Below, piece after piece: positions 55,985 to 64,000 of a stretch of 64,000 nt of DNA. The position numbers and the translations under genes were made by a program. The notes beneath the pieces are model-generated. The model ran no database searches and was not told the origin of the DNA. It worked only from the letters and a program-made list of their open reading frames with translations. The stretch is from positions 37,734,839 to 37,798,838 of the forward strand of contig NC_065919.1 of NCBI RefSeq assembly GCF_024586455.1. Reading direction: 5' to 3'. Origin of the DNA: Bactrocera neohumeralis. Lineage: Eukaryota > Arthropoda > Insecta > Diptera > Tephritidae. The number at the start of each line of letters is the position of its first letter. Position 1 is the stretch's first letter.

Positions 55985-56834
55985 TATTAAAAAAAGTCAA
56001 CGAAGAGATTCAAATAAAAAACGTTTACAGATAAAACCTCAAAATAGATTTCACTCTCGAAACATCAAGTAGCTCTAAAATCAATGTTCCACATGCACAA
56101 CAAAGGTGCAATCATAATCCGCTGCATAGGGCAAAGTACTGCAAGCGAAAAAAATTAAACTGAAAGACAACAAACGGATTAAGCAATGCGCTTCCGCTTA
56201 CAATTGCCAACAAACTGAACCTGTTCGTATTTACAATAAATATATTTGCGCCCTTCATTTAAGCTTGTTTCTGAAGTATTTCGTCTCGGTGGATGCAATC
56301 GAAAAGAAAAGTTTGAAAGCTTACTCCAGCACGTACGGTGAATTGTTTCATTCGCCATTACTCATATTTAGCATGTTTCTGCAGGTTATGTTCACCTTAC
56401 GATTGGCTGTCTGTCAGGTTGACCTTGAAAGTGTTTCCTGGTTCGGCTTTTGTATCTTTAATGAAATAACATTGCACGCGTCACGACGACGTTGCGGTGA
56501 AGAATGTGATTCAGAGAGAACGAGTTTCTTTTATTTTCGCTTAGTATTTTTATGCTTTAGTTCTTAAAGGTGTCTCATCTCCTCACTCAGCGCTCGCAGC
56601 TTAATCGATATTTCTTTTTATTTTCGCCGCACACCCAAAATGATTACTGCAAATTTTAATGAAGATCTTGTAGTTTCGTCATTCTTGCGCACATTCTCCG
56701 CTTCGAAATCTGCTTGTCTGACAATCTCGGGGTAATATTCATAGCTTGCTTGGGCCTGTGGCACCTTCAAGAGTTACTTTGTTGTAAGCTATGCGACAAC
56801 TCTAAAATTGAGTACCGCTTATCATACTTTCGTT
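55985..56834 (+). repeat. Duplicated segment, unit 1 right part
   Basis: The sequence recurs at 62499-63348 with about one to three percent substitutions by eye. A 100-codon frame (56265-56567) is kept open in both copies with two residue differences, but I cannot identify it and codon constraint was not tested. I see no other gene. Confidence 0.6.
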
Positions 56835-57660
56835 ACTAGTGTTATAGTTTTGTCACCTAACGGTTTTACGTATCACCTAAGACTAATCTAGGTAGATATA
56901 GGGTTATATATATAGAAATGATCAGGATGACAAGAAAAGTTGAAATCCGGGTGACTGTCTGTCTGCCCGTCGATCCGTGAGTAAAAATCCACACATCCCT
57001 TACACACCCCCCCCCCCCCCACTTCCCCAAATCACCATTAATCAAAAACTTATAAAAAGCCATAACTAAGCACTAAATGAGGATATGAAATTGTAATTTG
57101 GCACAGGGCATCATAGTAGCAAGAGGCACCTGCGGGTAAAAAATTTTGAAAAAGTGGGCGTGGCCACGTCCTCTAATATGTTGAATGAAACCATTAAAGC
57201 TAAAACCACCAAATTTGCTGAGTACAAATCTTATAAGAACTACTACCGATAGTGTGAAATTGGATGAAATCTTCATATAACGGTACTGTTCTAAATTACT
57301 AAAAGCGCAATAAATCCAAAACTAATTACGCCAGAGACATAAAATCCTCCAAGATGGTATGATGAGACTTTTTGGTGAATACTATATCTTGCGATTCGAC
57401 CAACCGCTTTCGACTAAATACAGTGTGAAAATGGGCAAAATTGGACTACAACCATATAACAAAATTTAAAATTCCATTTGATTCTTTCACCTTCTAGTAC
57501 ACAAATGAGGAAGTAATTAATATAACGCAATAAAATTTGCAGTAATAATAACTTTAAAGTATTTTGACAAAAATTGTCCAAGTCCAATTAAAACTGTTCA
57601 AGACCCTAGGTACAGAATATGTGGACCCCAGTATCTATAGTTGACTATTGTTATTTCCTC
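56835..57660 (-). mobile_element. mini-me-like element, type C, merging into a type B body
   Basis: GTTATAGTTTTGTCACCTAA, the TA run and core (ATGATCAGGATGACAAGAAA) and a short GTCTGTCTGCCC tract identify a third mini-me subtype. A GC-box site (AGTGGGCGTGGCCACGTCC) is at about 57157. A poly-C run of about 14 at 57007-57020 replaces about 75 bp present in the second copy. From about 57440 blocks of type B follow. Confidence 0.65.
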
Positions 57661-57839
57661 TTTTTTAGTGGAGAAGTTTACATTAATGAGGAAATTAAGA
57701 AATTGTTTAAAATTTCTTTAAACGCAAATATAGTATTTTTTATACTCTCGCAATATGTTGAACCAGAGGATATATAGTATGTATATTGATTGACAGTAGT
57801 TGGTATTGCACATTAGCGTAATCGGACCATTACCACCCT

Positions 57840-60800
57840 CTAAGATGAAAAAATTTTAAAAAACAAAAGGGGTTGGGGATATAAAGAAATTTTTTTCCCA
57901 AAAGGAAAACACATCCATGTTTTTTAAAGAATGATTTTTTTTGAGGGCTACCATACCGAGAGTCCAGATTTGAAAAAAATTTAAAGGGTTTTTACATCCC
58001 AAATCCCCTTGAATTTTCTTTTCTTTATATTCAGACCCATTTAAAAAATTTTGCCCCTGATTGCCCACAAAAAAATTGTTAACTTAAAATCGCACGGGAA
58101 CCAAAACCATTTAGATAACATTTTTAAAAATTTTGTTTTAAATACAGGTCCCTTTCCCAAAAGAAAAAGGGACTTTTAATTGGGCCCCGGGGTATTAATT
58201 CATTGGTTAGAATTCCTTTTTATCGATTTCCAGGAAAATTTTAAACATTTATGTTTGATTTATGTTTTGAGCCAACATTTTTAACCCGAAAGGGGTTGCG
58301 TTTTAAAAAAATCCCCCATTGTTTCAGAAAAACATTTTTTAGATAAAAAAAAAACCCAATAAAAACCATATCTTAAAAACGAAGATGCCCCCCTTGGGGT
58401 CGGAACTTTTTGGGTGGGGAAATTTGAAAACCCATTTTGACCCATTTAGGGGCCCAAACGAGTAAAATGAGACCAACCCCAAATTTTTGGACCCCCCGAT
58501 CCACCATCCCAGTGGCCCCCCTTTGAATCCCCGGGGGTTTACAATCTTTCCCAAAATCACCTTTTTTCCTTTTTGGGAAAAAAACTGGTTTTTTTTCTTT
58601 TTTTTTTTATTTTTTTATAAAATATTATTTTTCTAAATTTATTTCAAATAAAAAAATAAAAATTAAATTTTAATGAGTTTTTAAAAACCAAAAAATTATT
58701 TTTGAAGTTTTTACTTTTGGGGGATTCCCTTTAAATTTTGCCAAAACAGCTTTAATTTTTCCGGATTTTTTGGGAAACCAGTTAAATTTAAATTGTTTTT
58801 TAGGTGAGGGAAATTTTTTACTTAAACGGGGACATTTTGATTTAAATATTTTTAAATTTGCAGAATGTCCCGGAAGGGGTTAAAAAAAATGATATTTATA
58901 TCATTAAATTGATCTTTCCAAACCAAAAATTCAACTTTTTTAAAAACCCTAACCTTTTTCGTAAACATGGGTTTCGATGGGAAAATTTTTTTGTGGCAAA
59001 ATCCCGGCTTTTTTCCATAAACAAAAAACAAGATATTTTGAACCCATAATAAATTTTTTTTTATTCTTGTTTACAATTTTTGAAAAATGCCAAACATGAA
59101 AAGTTTTTGTAAAAAACATTGCAATAAAAATTTTTTAAAAACAACCTAAAAAATTTTGCCATTTTTGGGCCCACATAAATCCACCAGCGGCCGGGGCCAC
59201 CAGAACACAATTTTTTCCGGGTTTGATGTTACCGATCCACCGGAACCACGCCCCCAAAAATTTGACATGTCGGGGGATTAATCGGGGGAAAATTTTTTAA
59301 GGGGGGAATTTTTTAATAATTTTTTGGGAAGGTCCACCCCTGAAAAATATAAAAAAAAAATTAAAATTTACAATTTAAAATAAATGAGGAAAATTCCCCG
59401 GAAGAGTTTCCTGTTTGATTTGAGGTTTTTTTTTCCTTTTCCGATCTTGGTCCAGGGGGTTGTTTTATCCGTTAAACAATGGAAACGGGGCCCGTTAGGG
59501 GGAAACAACCAAAGCAGGGTTTTTTTTAACAGAAAGAATCAACCTACCCCGACCCATTTTGTTGGTCCCGCGGGGATTTTCCCAAAAATGTACCAGATAT
59601 TTTTGTTGAAAACCCCATTTAAATTTTGTTTTTGTTTTCGGTGGTTTAGGTTGTTTTCGAACCAATAAAAGAATTGCCCTAAAAATAAAAAAATTTAGGT
59701 TTTTTTCCCACCTAGTATGATATTTTTAAAATTTTACATCTTTTATCATTTTTTTGCCATCGAAAAAACCAAAAAATTTAATTAACTTTTTGAATCTTTT
59801 TTTTTAATTTTTTTTTTTAAAGAATTTTTTGATTTATCCGATGAATTTATCATTTTAAATTTTAAAATTTTAAAAAGAGGGTTTCCCAATATGATCCATC
59901 TTACAACCAAACTCACTTTTAAGGGAAAAAAAAGATCTTTTTTGGAGGAACCCTTTGGTTTTCCCATATTTCTTAAACCCGGTTGGAAAGGGGAATCATC
60001 GTCGGGGACCAGATGACATTGACGTTGCCCTTTTCGTTTCCATAAAAAGGGTTCATTGATGGGGATCGTGCAAACTCTTTGAGGGTTCGGGAACCCACGC
60101 AAAAGGAGAGCCAACCGCATTTCAGAATCAAAAAATTTTTTTAAAACAAATACTTTAAATTGTTTTTTCTTTTCTGTTTTGTCTTTTTTAAAGAATTATT
60201 AAATTTATTAATACATTTTTTAATTATTTAAAACAAGTTTTTCCCAAATTCCCAAACAACTTTCTTAATTGAATAGTGAATGATTTATGGGAAATTTTTT
60301 TTTTTTTTAAGCTCTTAATAAAAAAAATATCTCAAGAAACCCGATGGTTTTAAAAAGATTTAACAAAGAGAACCAAAACAAAATTTGTTGGGTATATGAC
60401 CATTGTTTTGATAGTTGTTATGTTGTTTATCTCTTTAGAAGGGGGTTATTTTCAAAATTTTTTATTTGGGAAATTACCCAAATTTTTTATTTTTTTTTTA
60501 AAACCATATTTTGTTAGTTTCCTATTTTAGAGGGAATAAGAATGAATTAATTTTAACTATTCCAAAAATTTGCCCCACCCAAAAATCACCCCAAATTGGG
60601 GGGCACGAATTGTTTTGGGTTCCCCAAAAAGTTTTTTTTTGATCCAATATGATTTTCCCAAAAAGATTTTTTTTCCTCCCACACCTTTTCGGCCCCCTTA
60701 AAAAGGGATATTTTTTTCCGGGAAACAAAATCCAAAAAGGCCGGAGACCATAAAAATATATAAATCGAGTTGAGGCGATTTTCTATCCCCAATTCGTAAA

Positions 60801-61340
60801 AACTTCAAGAAAAGGAAAAAAAAGGGGACAGGTTTTTTCTAAAACAAGAAAATTGAGAAATTGCAAACCCCTAGATATAGCTGCCAAACAAACCCCCAAC
60901 GATCGGGAACCGGGGGGTGAAAACTTTTAGACGTGGTATCTTCACGAAATTTGGGGTGATTCCGGGAAAAAAATCCCAAAAAAGTTTTAAACAACATAAA
61001 GCCTTCCACAACTGGGAAAAATAAAGGGGAAAAACAAGGTATTTGTTTGGGGAAGTTTTAAGTTTTTTTGTTTTGTTTTTTAAAATTAAACTTTTAAACA
61101 ATTATGAAAACCGTAAAAATAAAAGGGGCAATGGCAAAAGTGGCAGAATAAAAAACATCAAAGGTTAATAAATCCGGGAAAAGGGTTTTCCCGAACGGGG
61201 AACATCAAAAACAAATTTATCATTGAAATTTGAAAAAAACATTCCCCAAAAATGATTTTCGTTTTTTCCGAACATTTGGGGTTACCAGTGTGCATTTTTT
61301 TAGACAAAATTTTTTCACGATAATGGCCGTCTTTTATCGA
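57840..61340. other. Abnormal homopolymer-rich sequence, probably poor assembly
   Basis: Composition changes sharply near 57840. Runs of three to ten identical bases dominate, with many CCCC/GGGG blocks next to A and T runs, unlike the rest of the window. Open frames are short and their translations are rich in Phe, Lys, Gly and Pro. The stretch ends at an N gap and lies between two versions of one locus. No gene is reported from it. Confidence 0.7.
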
Positions 61341-61440
61341 NNNNNNNNNNNNNNNNNNNNNNNNNNNNNNNNNNNNNNNNNNNNNNNNNNNNNNNNNNNN
61401 NNNNNNNNNNNNNNNNNNNNNNNNNNNNNNNNNNNNNNNN
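61341..61440. other. Assembly gap (100 N)
   Basis: Exactly 100 undetermined bases, the conventional size for a gap of unknown length. Confidence 0.98.
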
Positions 61441-61972
61441 ATATACAAAGCCAGATAATGAAAACTCAAATCGATTCAATTTCATTATATCACTCCAATT
61501 CCCTGATATAAACGGTTTAAAATAAAGTGGAAAGTCGAAAAAGAAGAACATTTTCACGTAATTTTATAGCGGATGTATTCACTCGATTCTTAGAAGTCAA
61601 TGGAGATGCTATCCTGAAAGCACTATTTGCATTTCGTCCGTTTTCACAACATAACATCAGAAGGTTATAATAATGTGATCCACCAGATTTTGTTCAAATT
61701 GGCTACTTTCAACCAAATTTGGGGCATCGATAAGATTTATAAATACGTACAGGTGTATGTAAAGTTGAATTAAGTAATGTATGGTACTGTAAATATCTGA
61801 ATTTTGAAACGCAAACCTTACCGTAGAACTATTTCTACTATGTGTTAAAAATTACTAAGAATGTTTATCTAATTGCACTAATATGATTTGGTCTTAGAAG
61901 GATTGAGTTTCTTAAACTATACACCTTTTACTTATAATTCATTAGAATAGACACAGAACCCAGTATTAAGCA

Positions 61973-62116
61973 TTTTTATACTCTCGCAACAAAGTTGCTA
62001 AGGAGAGTATTATAGTTTTGTTCACATAACGGTTGTTTGTAAGTCCTAAAACTAAAAGAGTCAGATATAGGGTTATATATACCAAAGTGATCAGGGTGAC
62101 GAGTAGAGTCGAAAAC
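61973..62116 (-). mobile_element. mini-me type A end fragment in unit 2
   Basis: It carries TTTTATACTCTCGCAACAAA with the full hairpin (ACTCTCGCAAC/GTTGC...GAGAGT), then the core up to GACGAGTAGAG. There the copy is cut and joined to Tc1-like sequence. Confidence 0.85.
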
Positions 62117-62458
62117 CTGGGTTCATCGAATTTTTTTCTCCCCATGGAAGATTTGCTGGAGCCAACTCTAACACTAATTTCCCGAATCGTCAGATTTTCT
62201 TTTCGCAAAATCAAAATATTACCTTTTTGCAATTCGGACATTTTTTTTTTTAATTTTGGCATATTTAAGCTTTAACCAAGCACGAGCACGAAATAAACTT
62301 TTAACTATTAAAAACAAACTAAAAGTTGTTACATAACGTGTACAGAGAAAAAATTTATGTGAAAGAATAATCCTTTCGGCAGAAAATTACACTTGTCGGT
62401 TACAACAGTGTTTTAAATACAAGCCCACAGGATGTCCGGATTTCACTGTCAGCTACTG
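62117..62458 (-). pseudogene. Tc1-like element, 5' fragment
   Basis: The minus strand keeps MSELQKGNILILRKENLTIR and the following codons to about 62130. The 5' UTR and the TIR end at 62458, followed by TA and the MITE end. The rest of the gene is deleted. Confidence 0.8.
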
Positions 62459-63348
62459 TATATTGACAAAATACGAAACTACTTTTTCGACTACGCAATA
62501 TTAAAAAAAGTCAACGAAGAAATTCAAATAAAACAAGTTTACAGATCAAACCTCAAAATAGATTTCACTCTCGAAAAACATCAAGTAGCTCTAAAATCAA
62601 TGTTCCACATGCACAACAAAGGTGCAATCATAATGCGCTGCATAGGGCAAAGTACTGCAAGCGAAAAAAATTAAACTGAAATACAACAAACGGATTAAGC
62701 AATGCGCTTCCGCTTACAATTGCCAACAAACTGAACCTGTTCGTATTTACAATAAATATATTTGCGCTCTTCATTTAAGCTTGTTTCTGAAGTATTTCGT
62801 CTCGGAGGATGCAATCGAAAAGAAAAGTTTGAAAGCTTACTCCAGCACGTACGGTGAATTGTTTCATTCGCCATTACTCATATTTAGCATGTTTCTGCAG
62901 GTTATGTTCACCTTACGATTGGATGTCTGTCAGGTTGACCTTGAAAGTGTTTCCTGGTTCGGCTTTTGTATCTTTAATGAAATAACATTGCACGCGTCAC
63001 GACGACGTTGCGGTGAAGAATGTGATTCAGAGAGAACGAGTTTCTTTTATTTTCGCTTAGTATTTTTATGCTTTAGTTCTTAAAGGTGTCTCATCTCCTC
63101 ACTCAGCGCTCGCAGCTTAATCGATATTTCTTTTTATTTTCGCCGCACACTCAAAATGATTACTGCAAATTTTAATGAAGATCTTGTAGTTTCGTCATTC
63201 TTGCGCACATTCTCCGCTTCGAAATCTGCTTGTCTGACAATCTCGGGGTAATATTCATAGCTTGCTTGGGCCTGTGGCTCCTTCAAGAGTTACTTTGTTG
63301 TAAGCTATGCGACAACTCTAAAATTGAGTACCGCTTATCATACTTTCG

Positions 63349-64000
63349 TTACTAGTTGCTACAGAGTGTTATAGTTTTGTCACCTAACGGTTTTACGTAT
63401 CACCTAAGACTAATCTAGGTAGATATAGGGTTATATATATAGAAATGATCAGGATGACAAGAAAAGTTAAAATCCGGGTGACTGCCTGTTTGCCCGTCGA
63501 TCCGTGAGTAAAAATTTAGATATCTTGATGTAACTCGGTATGTGGGTTCCTTAGTACAATAAAAATTTTGAATTCGTAGATAGGTTTAGTCGGACTACTG
63601 CCACACCCCCCCCTCGCCATTAATCAAAAACTTATAAAAAGCCATAACTAAGCACTAAATGAGGATATGAAATTGTAATTTGGCACAGGGCATCATAGTA
63701 GCAAGAGGCACCTGCGGGTAAAAAATTTTGAAAAAGTGAGCGTGGCCACTTCCTCTAATATGTTGAATGAAACCATTAAAGCTAAAACCACCAATTTTGC
63801 TGAGTACAAATCTTATAAGAACTACTACCGATAGTGTGAAATTGGATGAAATCTTCATATAACGGTACTGTTCTAAATTACTAAAAGCGTAATAAATCCA
63901 AAACTAATTACGCCAGAGACATAAAATCCTCCAAGATAGTATGATGAGACTTTTTGGTGAAATACTATATCTTGCGATTCGACCAACCGCTTTCGACTAA
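63349..64000 (-). mobile_element. mini-me-like element, type C, second copy
   Basis: This copy has a fuller end than unit 1 (ACTAGTTGCTACAGAGTGTT before GTTATAGTTTTGTC). It keeps the GAGTAAAAATTTAGATATCT ... GTAACTCGGTATGTGGGTTC segment that unit 1 has lost to a poly-C run. It continues to the edge of the window, so its right end is not visible. Confidence 0.7.

Larger units (their letters stand above)
61441..64000 (+). repeat. Duplicated locus, unit 2 (deletion derivative of 52497-57415)
   Basis: 61441-61972 matches 52497-53118, 61973-62116 matches the left part of the mini-me at 53316, and 62117-63998 matches about 55601-57415. Missing relative to unit 1: about 90 bp after GGTACTGTA, about 200 bp between two GYATTTTT sites, and about 2.15 kb from within the mini-me to within the Tc1-like element. 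It may be a real tandem duplication or an alternative haplotype placed in series. Confidence 0.85.

Noticed and set aside
56265..56567. 100-codon frame conserved at 62781-63083
   Set aside because: Both copies belong to one recent duplication, so conservation is expected without selection. Two of two observed residue differences are amino-acid changes. No family was recognised.
57001..57020. Poly-C run of about 14 as a functional motif
   Set aside because: The parallel copy at about 63605 has ordinary mini-me sequence plus a short C run, so this is a local deletion with slippage or a sequencing error.
58000..61300. Short open frames in the homopolymer-rich block
   Set aside because: The sequence quality looks poor and the translations are compositionally extreme.
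1..64000. LTR retrotransposons, endogenous retroviruses, CRISPR arrays, tRNA and rRNA genes
   Set aside because: I saw no paired LTRs, no gag-pol-type protease or integrase motifs, no regular spacer arrays, and no cloverleaf or rRNA-like stretch. By eye this is not exhaustive.

Overview
The window looks like intergenic or heterochromatic DNA from a brachyceran fly. My best guess is a tephritid-type fruit fly, because AT-rich mini-me/DINE-1-type repeats with (GTCY)n microsatellites are interleaved with fly-style mariner, hAT, Harbinger, R1, jockey and RTE relics. No intact host gene could be supported. Nearly everything recognisable is a transposable element (TE), most are broken, and many sit inside each other. 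The family and organism calls rest on motif recognition and internal comparison only.

Layout. 1-950: no recognised gene. 950-3889: two tandem mini-me type A elements, the first split by a snap-back mariner-superfamily element. 4313-5649: a mini-me type B end and a candidate new inverted-repeat element. 6314-7220: a decayed mariner. 7670-8689: a near-complete type A element. 9855-12612: a deleted mariner and a longer decayed relative with the same end. 13560-16719: a CR1-like retrotransposon (minus strand, PHD-type ORF1, endonuclease, RT). 17534-22600: an RTE-like fragment, then a jockey fragment split by a 3.1-kb hAT element with an 8-bp target duplication; the hAT itself carries a mini-me. 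23140-23790: a Helitron Rep relic. 25528-34720: mini-me A and B copies, mariner relics and an inverted-repeat element.

37750-43700 holds a second Harbinger-like relic, two R1-clade fragments (one flanked by a perfect 14-bp target duplication in a mini-me B), a Helitron helicase relic and an RTE-like 3' end. 43703-48060 is a jockey-like element split by a 2966-bp Harbinger with CAG target duplication and two convergent genes. 48137-50851 holds an RTE-like RT piece and two internally deleted mariners with clear TIRs and TA duplications.

52497-57660 and 61441-64000 are two versions of one locus. The first holds a three-element nest (mariner MITE containing a mini-me and a Tc1-like element with a probable 87-nt intron); the second is a deletion derivative. 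Between them, about 57840-61340 is abnormal homopolymer-rich sequence ending in a 100-N gap, probably poor assembly.

There is no pathway here. The logic is layered insertion: retrotransposon bodies were targets for hAT and Harbinger elements, mini-mes were targets for mariner-like and R1 insertions, and deletions rearranged the result. The least expected signals are regularly spaced GC-box-like motifs (about 138 bp) inside mini-me, dense TGCAAAG arrays at both Harbinger ends, the snap-back mariner, and the intron in the Tc1 transposase.
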